DNA from: Prosopocoilus inquinatus
Taxonomy: Eukaryota; Arthropoda; Insecta; Coleoptera; Lucanidae
Direction of reading: 5' to 3'
Length of the DNA stretch: 64,000 nucleotides
Assembly: GCA_036172665.1 (NCBI GenBank)
Contig: CM069877.1
Coordinates: 18,439,001 to 18,503,000, forward strand
Shown here: positions 12,201-24,200 of the stretch, piece by piece
Numbering within the stretch: position 1 is the stretch's first letter
How the letters are laid out: the number at the start of each line of letters is the position of its first letter
Notes under the pieces: model-generated
Databases searched by the model: none
Told to the model about the DNA's origin: nothing
What the model saw: the letters and a program-made list of their open reading frames with translations, nothing else
Program-made: the position numbers and the translations under genes

Positions 12201-15200
12201 GACCTTGAGGCGACCTTGAGGCGTCCTTGAAATGACTGAGGTGACCTCGTAACGGACCTTGAAGCGCGGTGACTCAAATGTAATTGTTTTGAAATAACCC
12301 TGACGCAACCTGTTATTGAATATGTACCTATTTAAGGAGGTGTTTAATTTGATATCCGCAGACGACGGTTGACCCTCAGATTGAGTTTACCAACTTATTG
12401 AACGTAGTGAACGTGATAGTGCTTATTAAAATTATAAAACATGTTTGATTGCAATCAGTGTGGCAAACAATTTACGCGAATCGATAATATGAATCGTCAT
12501 TTGCGTACGTCATGCCAGGGAAAACGTTTGAAATTAGATGAAATTGCCGGACCGTCCAAAGTTGTTGACAAGGTGAACGTTATGAAATGTGATGTGTGTG
12601 AAATATACGTCAGCAGAAAGTGTTTCTCAGCACATTTGCGTAGTAATTCACATAAAAGTAATGCTTTTGTGGTCGTCGATAACGGCGTGGAGAAGATAGC
12701 TGGTTCGGAGACAAAATCGTAACGTACCTTACAATTATGTCGATGTTGAGGATTTTATGTACAATATTCAAGAAAAAGTACTAACTTTGGTTCAAAGTAT
12801 ATTAGACATCCATAAAGCATTAAAGTGGAATGTGGAAATTTTCGGAGTATATTTCTTAGATTCTAAAGAAAGTTCTGAGATAAAATCTTTTAACACCAAG
12901 AATAAAATAACTTGTTTTGGAACTGATATATACAATATATATCGTGATTTTGTAAACGAAATACATGTAAAAATGTCGGAATTTCAGGAGCGAGATTCAG
13001 GTAAAACAAATAATAGGTGCAATCGTTTAGAATAAAACTTAAAGTTGCAAATATTGTTACAGGATGGACTTTGTGCAGAATTTTATATATGGAAGTCAAC
13101 ATTAATAAATACAATCCACTGAAAGCATCCAGCTTCATGCCATTACCGTCTTCAATAAGTGCGAAGAAAGCTGTCATAAATGTTAGAAATAACGACAACG
13201 CTTGCTTTGCCTGGGCGATAACGTCAGCGATGTGTCAACCGACAGGTCTTCCTCAATTGATGTCTTCGTATCCCCATTATAACACAGTAGCGGATTTCAC
13301 TGACCTAGAATTTCCACTGAAAGTTTGTGACGTGAAGAAATTTGAAAGCAAGAACAATATTTCTATAAATGTCTACGGACTCGGTTCCCATTATAATGGT
13401 AAGGTTACGGTTGATGAAGTTGTAGGACCGTTACATTTTACTAAAAATAGAAAAAATATTCATATAAACTTATTATTAATTGATGACAACAACGGAAATA
13501 CTCACTATTGTTGGATTAAAAATTTATCACGTTTAGTGTCAAAACAGACTTCACATCACGGTCACGAGAAATATATTTGTGAAGGATGTTTAGTGTATTT
13601 TCCATGTATTGAAAAATTGCAACGACACGAGAGGGAAGACTGTAAAGTTATCAGAACAGTTTTACCATCGACAGAGTTAAAAATAAATAAGTATGGTGAA
13701 TCTTTGCCAGAGAATATATTACAATTTGAAAATTTTGAAAAACAGTTAAAACTTCCTTTTGTTATATATGCCGATTTCGAAGCATTGCTAAAACTACTGG
13801 ACAGAGTAGAACCAAATCCAGATAAATCTTTCACTGTTAAGTGTTATGAACACGAACCTCATTCATTTGCATATTACATTAAGTGCAGTTTCAATGCAAA
13901 TTTGTCAATGTTAAAGTTATATCGCGGAGAGAATGCCGCCACTGAGTTTATAAAATGGTTAGAAAAAGATATTAAAGAAATTTACGATAAATATTTAAGT
14001 AAAATTGAGCCGATGACTGATTTAACACGAGAAGAAAAAGAGGCATACGACCGTGCAACAATGTGTCATATTTGTGAAAAACCAATATTAGATGTTAAGG
14101 AGAAGGTGCGTGATCACGAACATTTATCGGGAGCGTTTAGAGATGCTGCTCACTCTGTGTGCAACATTAATTTTAAAATACCAAAATTTATTCCAGTGTT
14201 TTTTCATAATCTTTCTAATTATGACAGTCACTTGTTTGTAAAGACAATGGCATTAGAAGGTGAAGATGTGGACGTGATCGCACAAAATAAGGAAAAATAT
14301 ATATCCTTTTCGAAATTAATACACGTGGGGGATAAGACAGACTGTAAAGGTAAAAAGCGTAAAGTATATTTCAAAATAAGATTTGTAGATTCTTTTCGTT
14401 TCATGCAATCGTCTTTAGAGAAATTAAGTTCATACTTGGAAGATTGGCAATGTAGGGAAATTAGAAAATATTTTAACGATGAGGAGATGTTTAAATTAAT
14501 ACGTCAAAAAGGAATTTTCCCGTATTGTTTTATTGACTCACTCATGAAATTAGATTTTGCCACTTTACCTTCTAAGAAAGATTTTTATGATGTGCTGTAT
14601 GATGAACACGTAAGTGATGAAGATTATGAGAGAGCACAGCGCGTTTGGAATTTATTTAACAGTAAAACTATGGGTGATTACAGTGATGTATACGTAACAT
14701 CTGATGTTTTACTGTTGGCAGACGTATTTGAAAATTTCAGAGACCTTTGTATTGATAATTACAAACTAGATCCTTGCCATTTTTTCACCGCTCCAGGATT
14801 AAGTTGGGATGCAATGTTAAGAATGACAAAAATTAAATTAGAGTTACTGCAAGATGTTGATATGCTACATTTTTTTAGAATGGGTATACGCGGTGGAGTG
14901 AGTATGTGCACTAAAAGAATCGAAAACGCTAATAATAAATTTGTGCATGGTTTTGACTCTAAGAAGGCAACTAAATATTTACTATATCTTGATGCTACAA
15001 ATCTGTACGGTCACGCAATGTGTTCCAGATTTCCGTGGGGAGAATTTACTTGGTTGTGTACAGAAGAGATTAACAATCTTAACATTTCAGAGTTAGAAGA
15101 AAATTCAGATGTCGGGTACATATTCGAAGTAGATTTAGAATACCCGACTCATTTACATGACAACCACAACGGATTACCATTTTGTCCGGAAAACATAATT

Positions 15201-18200
15201 CCACCAAATTCGAAATATGGTAAACTTATTCCAAATCTGTACAACAAAAGGAAATACATAATTCACTATTTAAATCTGAAACAATGTTTGGAAAATGGTT
15301 TAATATTAGACCAAATTCATAGGGCAATTAAATTTAAGCAATCTCGTTGGCTAAAAATATACATAGACTTTAATTCACAAAAACGAGCTGAAGCTAAAAA
15401 CGAATTCGAAAAAAATTTTTACAAATTATTAAATAATAGTGTTTTCGGTAAAACTATGGAAAATGTTGAGAATCGCGTCGACATTAAATTGGCCACCAGC
15501 TGGGAAACCCATAATCGAAGACCGGGAGCTGAATCATTGATAGCTAAACCAAACTATAAATCGAGTAAAATTTTTAGTGATCACCTGGCCGCAATAGAAT
15601 TATGCAAAGTACAAGTAAATTATAATAAACCTTTATACGTAGGGTTTTGTGTTTTGGAAATATCAAAAACAGTAATGTACGATTTTTATTACAATTTTAT
15701 AAAGCGAAAATATAACAATAGAGCAGCTTTATTATATACTGATACGGATAGTTTAATACTGACCGTTAATACTGATAATGTATACGATGACATAAAGCAA
15801 AATTTAGATAAATTTGATACTTCAAATTACCCACCGAATAATGTACATGAAATGCCTCGAACTGAATCAGTTATTGGACGATTTAAAGACGAATACGCAG
15901 GACAGGTTATAGAATCTTTTATCGGGACCGGTGCGAAAGCCTACTGTGTAAAGCTTATTTCAAAATGTACTAAGAAAGCAAAAGGTGTTAAAAAATACGT
16001 TATAGATAAATACTTATCTGTAGATGACTACAAAGAAATCATTGAACGAGATGGTTTTATTTTTAAAAAGATGTACGTGTTTCACTCAGATTTTCATACG
16101 GTGTATACAGAGTTGAAAAATAAAATTGCCTTATCATCTAAAGACGATAAACGTTATATTTTGGATGACAAAATTCATACTCTGGCGTGGGGTCACCATA
16201 AAATTGCTGATATAGAAAGAGATAAAACACTAAAAGAACTAATTGAAAAACTGGAAAAAGAATTAGAAAATAAATAAAGTATGTTTTATTTATAAGTTCT
16301 GTTAGAAAGTAAATAAATTAATTTGTAAAATTCATTTATTGTGTATTGTGAGTATTGTATGTTTACAGTTGTAGTTAATAAATATTTATTATAAAACATT
16401 GCGTTTTGGTATCCATGAATCATGTTTAGAACTCAATCCTAAATAACTTACGAGCGCTTTATTACCTTTTTCTCTCAATACATTAATTAAATATATATCT
16501 GGATGTTTTACTTTTTGTAACTCGTACTCATAAAACCCACCAAGAATGGCTTCACCATCAGCGTCTTTAATTAGATATGTTCTGGGATTAGTATTCTGCA
16601 CCGACGAAATGGTAAATATTTCGTTGGACCAATTCGGAGTGTACATCTTCGAAAATGCTTGTCTGTATTTACTGATGCGCACATGATCTCCAATTTTAAA
16701 TTTTGCAATTCTTGGATCCACAATTTTAACGTTGCTGTAGACGGACTGTAAAATACTTTGCGCATTTCTTTGATTTATCTTGCTGGGTTTGTAACCCGTC
16801 GTACTGTGAACAGTGTTATTGTATTCTTCAATTAGCCTTGGTAATAAATTGAACCATCCGAAATTTCCTTGCATGCTAAATTCTTTCCACATTTTTTGTT
16901 TTAGGGTTCTATTAAATCTTTCGACTATCGAACTTTTTAAATTAGAGTATGCGCTATAGTGATTAATTCTATATTTCTTCATTAAATTTTGGAACTCTGC
17001 ATTGTAAAATTCCTTTCCGTTATCTGTTTGTATATTTTTCGGTACAGAATTTCTACCTTCAGATAAAATCGATTGAAAAGCTTTGGTTACTTCTTTACCT
17101 GTCTTATTTTTTAATGGTATTCCCCAAGCATACTTGGAAAATGCGTTGATCACTGTCAGAATGTATTTGTATCCTTTGTTTATCTTGGCATAAGGTAGCA
17201 TTTCAATTAAGTCTGCTTGGAAGAGATCTCTGAGTCCTTTTATTATTACTCGACGACGGCGAAAGTTTTTCCTTGCTGGTTTGTGCAACTCATTAACAAC
17301 ATCACGTTTCACATTAGAAGATAGATTAGACATTTTCAGTTAGAACTCGTTTTCTTACGATGAATTCAACAAATAATGGAACTGCACAAACTAAAGATGT
17401 GCAAGTAAACGAGATTTGATCTCCCACATTCAACGTTCTTCCAATTAAAGTATCAGTACAATTTATAGCGTTGATGGATACTGTAATGTTGACAATAGTA
17501 GGTTGATGAATAAGTACTTTTTTAACAACGCAAGTTTCTTGGATCGTATACGTCGTTTGGTGACCTCTATTTGAAAGCAAATACACACTTTCGGCGTTAA
17601 GCTCTTGACTCTGAAAGTCTAATAATGTTTCGTAAAATAATGGTGTAGCAGCAATATGTTTGAAAACTGTGTGTTTATGAACGTGTCTTCCAAACTTATC
17701 AATAGTCATTGTGAATCAATCAACAACTATGTGAAACTGAAATGTGTGCTCGCTTGCACTCCACTAAATACTACAATTTACAAAATAATTTTAGCCTCTT
17801 TTAATTCTTCAATGATCGCTATGATTTCATTGTTATGTGCGGAGTGACCTGCTGATTTGGATGCGTTCAATAAACGCAATCGTTCTACTAGTTCGTTAGG
17901 ATCATCCCAGTATTGATACTGCAAACATTTGTTAGGTACAAGCTTTTTCTCCAAAGCTCCACCTGTTTTCCAGCTTCGCGCCCACCAAACGTTTGGTGGT
18001 TTTCCCTGAATTATTGGTTTTATAATATTCACATATTTAAATCCTCTGCTTGCAGATATTCGCCCTGAGGGATTATAATTAACTTTAAACGCACTAGTTC
18101 TTCTCAATATATCTCTATAGTCTCGCACATCGTGAAACGTAAATTTCTCTGGATTTTTCTTAAAAACCAGCTCGTATAAACCTTTAGTACCCTTATACGC

Positions 18201-21200
18201 CAAGTCTCCAATTACAAGATCGGGACCGTCAAACTTAAGCTCCTGGTTCCCAACAAACAATCTCTCATCTTCTTCTCTTACACCGTATTTTGTATCGAAT
18301 TCATTTTCTATATCAGTTTCAAATCGTGTAACATAATCACGTGCTAACGGATGATACGATTCTAAGGCAGCTTCCACCAGCGGTGATTCTAATCTAGTCC
18401 GAAGTAATGATTTTCGTTCTTCTAGAAGTGTACGAGCATGAGCCAGGGATTCGTCCGCAGGGGGGTTACTGCTTTCGGTGTCATATTCTTCTGCTTCTTC
18501 ATAAACAGATTTTGAAGTTGGAGATGTAGACTTTTCATGAGGAACCTCAAGAATTTCTTCATCTTCTAAGATGGAAGGTTGTTTAATTTCACGTCCAAGT
18601 GGCGTTGAAGTACCCACATCATGCTCCTCTGACAATCCAATTCGCGACGAAGGATCGGATTTTAATTTATAACTCGGTCTTCTTCGTATGAAAGAAGGAT
18701 CTGATCTCAATTTATAAATTGGTCTTTTTCGTAGGAAAGAACTCTTTGGCTCCTCTTTCAATCTCTTTTCACTGGCTTCGTATGACTGTTGCTCCTCTTT
18801 CATAGGTAATACGCTGCGAACAACATCTAGCTTATTGACAATATCTTGGAGTGGCTCTACAGTAGGTGAATAAGTTGTCTGCAGATACTTTTTTGATTGC
18901 TCCGCATGATGTTTTGCTTGTGCAATATCGGATTTAAGTGTTTTTAATTTAGTACGCAAACTTTCGCGCGCAGTGGCTAATTCTGCTTTAAGTTTGTTAC
19001 TCATGGTGCATCCGCATCCTTTAACATCTGTTACAGTACTGAAGAACTGTAGAACTATGTAAAAATGAAAGAACTATGTAAAATGTAGTGGTTTTAAAGA
19101 TATATGTACGTGTCGAATCCTTTACGATATCTCCCTGCGTTTATGGAACAATCGGTATCAATAACTAAGAAACCAAACGGTTCCTTCCAACAAGCGTAAC
19201 AGATATTACGAAACTGGTCCATAGTCATATCTCCGCTGACGTAATCATCGTAAACGTGTTTCAAATTTGTGAAATCTTGACGAAATAGTATTAAGAAATT
19301 ACAATTATCACGAATCATTTGTTTGGGTATTGCACTGTAAGTTTGACTTAAATAAAAGCAGTCAACATTTCTATGACGTCCAAAGGAGAAATATTCTTTA
19401 ATTAAATTTTGTGTAGTACACTGAACATCATCAAAAACAACGACTGAATATTCTTTTACATTTGTAGGTGACACCATTTTTTCAATATCGGAAATTTCAA
19501 AGTAACCTATTTCGGGCACTGTTGATAGCAAATGTCGGAGAAATTTATACTTCCCCTGAGATAAGGTCTTACAGCAGATGTATAAATTTTGGAAACGTAA
19601 TCCGTTCGGATGGGTTAATAATGTCACTAAGGAATTACTTTTACCAGCCCCTGAGCTCCCGCTAATGATAACGCGTTTACTTGATCCTCCGAAGAGAACA
19701 CTGTGACGTTTAAAGGTTTCATTTGCGATTGCATCGTCGAAATTTTGTACGGGTAACTTTAAAGACTGTTGTTGAAACTTCATATTTAAAATAATATTTT
19801 TCAAAAATATTCAAAATATTTTTGCTCCTTACAACACGTTATTAATTTCCTCTTTATCAAACGCGATACTCTATTACTGTGTTGTAGTTATCAATATCAA
19901 CTGCTATATAAACACTCTTTAAAACTCATAAATTATTTATTTAAATAAATATAATAAATTAATGTTCCTAACTAAATTAATATTTCTAACTAAATTAATA
20001 TTTCTAACTAAATTAATGTTTCTAACTAAATTAATATTTCTAACTCTAACTAAATTAATATCTCTAACTTAAACTCTGATTAATGCTCCTCACTGTAAAA
20101 AATAAGATGTTATTAAAATGTTGAAAGGTAATGAACGATAACGAACCCAAGATTCATCCATCGTGGATTCCACTTCCACCTCTCCCCTTTCCTCCTCCAC
20201 CTCCACCTTTAGTGGTAAAGGCCGTGGTAGAGGCTCCAACACTGGCGGCGCAAACACCCTCCTTTTTAGGCGGATGCGTTGAGGCGCCGCCACTTGCTGC
20301 ACCGGCGGCCTTCGTTCAGGTGTGGCCGCCGCTAGCGGCGTTGGAGTGTAGCTGGGTGAAGGTGACCGTTCGATACGTGGATGAACCATGCGATAATTAA
20401 TGACCGCGGTTTCTGCATTAATCAGAGTTCCGTCCATTAACTGAAAAAGTAAATAATCAAAAATGTAAACCGTAAAATACAAATTAGATTACTCACTTTC
20501 AGTTCCACTTGCCTCATGAAAATTGATTTCACAAGAGGTGTGGTATTTGGTGAAGAACTCATCTGTAAAACGAATAACAATTATTAAAAATTGTACAAAG
20601 AAAAATATTTTTTTATATCCTCGAAAACATACCTAATACCTCGACAACATTTCCAACTTCATGTGAGGAACATACCATTGAACAACAATATAATTCACAG
20701 ACATATCTACTTAAGAGAAAAAGTTAAATCTTAAGACACTAAATCAAACTTAATCTTTTAAATAGATATATCTGCGACAAGATTATGAAACAAATCTTGG
20801 ATCAGGCTCAGACGGTTGTGAATGAGGGAAATTTTGTCATATTGTTCGTTTAAAGCCTGGTCAGTCGGAGACCTTAAGCGAACTGTACGTAAAATTTCAC
20901 GACAAGATTGCAACTCATCCGTGACTTTTCTAAGATTTTTCTCACCCTCTAAACAACAGTTCCTGACTTCAGGCATAATTCCGTCATAATCATTTTGGAC
21001 TGCTGTTGAGATAACTCCCACTAAATTGGGAGAGGGTGAAGGAAGGGGTATAACATGTTGTGATGAGGAAAGGGATCGAATAGGTGTAGAGGTTCGGACA
21101 CTAGGAGAGGATATTTCAAGCCGAGAAGGTGAAATCTGAAGTCGAGAAGGTGGAATTTGAGAGGGTGGGATAAGTAGTTCCGGTTGTGATTGTGAAGATG

Positions 21201-24200
21201 ACAAATTCTGAATATTGGATATAATATTAGCAGATTCACTAACATTAGTCCTCGGTAGATTAATAGTCCTCGGTCGACGAACAGAAGGAGAATTATTAAT
21301 CATTACTGGATTAATATTAATTGATGAGTTCGTGTTATTATTATTCCCAATTGGTGATAATTGAGATATCTCCATTGAACGGTCTGATATATCAATTATT
21401 TCAGAAACTGAGTCATTAGGATTTAACGGGATATTATCTGCAACAACACGGGGTTGCGACTGACTCAGTTGACCTTGCAACTCCGCACTATGCATCAAGT
21501 CATCATTTGAACGCAAAGAAGAAAGAAAAACTCTTTCATTAGCAATTCTTTCCAATCTACGTTCCATTGTGCGTTCCCTTCTGCGTTGCAAATATTCTGC
21601 TTTAGGCAACCACACTCTTTCATACTTGTCGCTAACGGTCCTTAGACGAGAATATTGGTTGCCACGTAGGGTGCGTAAATATTGTGTGGGTTCACGAGTA
21701 TTAGAAACGGATTTAGAAACAGATTTAGAAATGGAACTCGGAGTTTTTGATTTAGAAATAACAGATCTAGAAATGGCACTCGGAGTTGTAAAGACGGATG
21801 TAATAGGAACAGTTTCCGATGTAGCAATAGGAACGGATGTAACAGCAACCAAAGTAGTAGAGGCTGATGTGGATGTTACAATAGGAGTAACTATTGACTG
21901 TTGAGAAATGAGGGGTTGAGTAGGTTTGGTTTGCGTAAGGAAAGAAGAAATAAGGGGTTGAGTGGGTTGTTTAAGAATGGGAAATGATTTATTTGATGGG
22001 GAAACTGGTTTATTTGGTGGTTTCGAAGTTTGATTTGGTGGTTTCATTAAAGAAGAAGTAGCGATTAATTGTTGTGGAATAATAAAAGGAGGTTGGGTAG
22101 ATTGCTGATTAAGAATAAAAGGGCTAGGAACCAGCAATTGGCTAACAATTGGTTGACTGGAATGAATGTCTCGAGAATCCACACGATCTATTACGTCACC
22201 AACTGCGTTCAGTGTAGAATCATTGATAATTCCTTCTTGCAACAGGAAAGAGGAATTATCAATTTCATTCCACCATGAAGGCGGCACATTTGCTTGAGTG
22301 GTAAATGCACTCTGAGAAACATTTACTTGAGCAGTACTTGCCACTCCTGTCTGTGTTTCTCTAAATGCAGATTCCACGCTAGTAGTTACTGTTGAAGAAG
22401 GATTTCCTTGTAAATATTGCTGTAAAATTGGGCGTTCATTTCCAAAGGACATTACTAGCATGCAAAAATACGGAGTATATTAAAACATTAAAACGTAAAT
22501 CTTACTTAATAATACTTACAGTTAAATTGTTAAAAACAATTAAATATACAAAAGATATATCTGGAAAAAATAGAGTATCATACCTCCTTTTTTCCTTCCT
22601 TTCTCCTTTTTTTTTCTTTCCTTCTCTCCTTTTTTTCTTTCCTTTCTGTCCTTTTTTTCTTTCCTTCTCTTTTTTTATTCTTACTTGCAGTTATTTTGAA
22701 AAAATTTCAATAACTAATTATTCTCTCTAACGACTTTAGAATTTGAATAACATTTACGAAGTTTAATAATAATCTTATTATAACCAAGTTGAATAGTAAT
22801 TCTAATCTTATTATTACCAAGTTTATAATAATCTTTATTCAAATGAATGTAAGGAAAAAGTGTATCTGTCGAATAATAATCTTTATTCGCAAAAATTTTC
22901 CTAAATCAAACTTGCAAGTGTCACACAGTTTAACGATACACATTACACACACGAGCACTCATCTTCTAGAAACCACGATTTCATCGAACAGTCAGCCCCT
23001 AATCTTTATTTGTAAGAATCGTGTAAATTTAAATTACATTCTTAAAAATATTCTCTTACTTATATTCTCTTAGTAAACACGCACTAAGCTTTGTGGAAGA
23101 CCGATTAAGACTGGTGTGTAATACCAATATATTAGTTAAACGATTTCTATGCAAATTGAATTTGAATTTTAAATCGACGGTGAATGCTCGTAAATATGTT
23201 AATTTACTATTATGCAATTCTTGCTAGTATGGCTCGCTTTAAAACGTGCTTGTTTTTATTTATTTAAAACGGTATTTATATTCATTCACAACTCGGAATA
23301 CATATGTAAATTTTATAGTATTTGTATATTTAATCGACGTTCGCCTTCAAACATGTTTATTTTTTCTATGCCACTTAATTTATTATACGACGGTGTGTGA
23401 ATCTAAATTCTTAAATTTTAAATTGATCGATTAAAATTAATAACGTCTCCTTTCTGATTTAGTTTATTATAATTTTTATACAGATCACTTCTCGCTATGA
23501 AATTTTTAACGCTGCACAGTGAAAACCATTTTTGTGACTTTTACATCGTAGAAAATTCGTAAATTTGACAACGTTTGAAATTTCAATCGAATAAAGCGAT
23601 ACTTTCAAAGACAATAAAAATCTGTCAAGCTAAATTGCTCATCAAGAGTTAATCTAAATAATTTAATAACGCAATGTATTTCTAAATTCTTTCTTAAATC
23701 CTTAAATTGATTTATTAAAATTAATAACGAATAAAATAACAACTCCTTTCTGATTATAGTTTATTGTATAATAATATATTATTAATAACAATATTTAATA
23801 ATTAATATTTTAATAATAATATTTAAGAATAAGTACACAAATAGCAATTCTTCTTCCGTGGAGGTGGACCATCTATTTCATCCAAAGAAAATTCGGTTTG
23901 ATTCCAATGTTGGTGACAGAGTCTCTGACTTTGTAGATATTTACAGCGTTGATAATGGATTGGCAACTTAGGCCAGATGTATTCTAGATCTACGGCTGTT
24001 ACTCTGGTACATAGATACGATTTTGGAAAGTACTTCAAATCCTTATCTGGTATACTACTGAACGAACAATCCTTTTCGTACTGGTCAATAACTTCGCCAA
24101 CCTTCTCTACAACATGCTTTATAATGTTCTTGCAAAATAGACGGGAGAAGAAATCCATTGCGAAGCTGAAGTTTTCTTATACTAACTAAGAACCAAAGTT

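Noticed and set aside
11525..12255. CRISPR-like array
   Set aside because: Units are contiguous 11-bp repeats without unique spacers, and this is a eukaryotic genome.
11526..12308. 260-codon minus-strand frame with [11 protein letters not shown] repeats
   Set aside because: It is the 11-bp tandem array read in a stop-free phase; 33 bp gives exactly 11 residues. It has no independent coding evidence.
20131..20400. 89-codon proline-rich + strand frame
   Set aside because: Antisense shadow of the spliced proline/arginine-rich Polinton gene.
22392..23434. + strand frames within the Polinton
   Set aside because: Opposite to the local gene direction, pyrimidine-tract derived, no motif.
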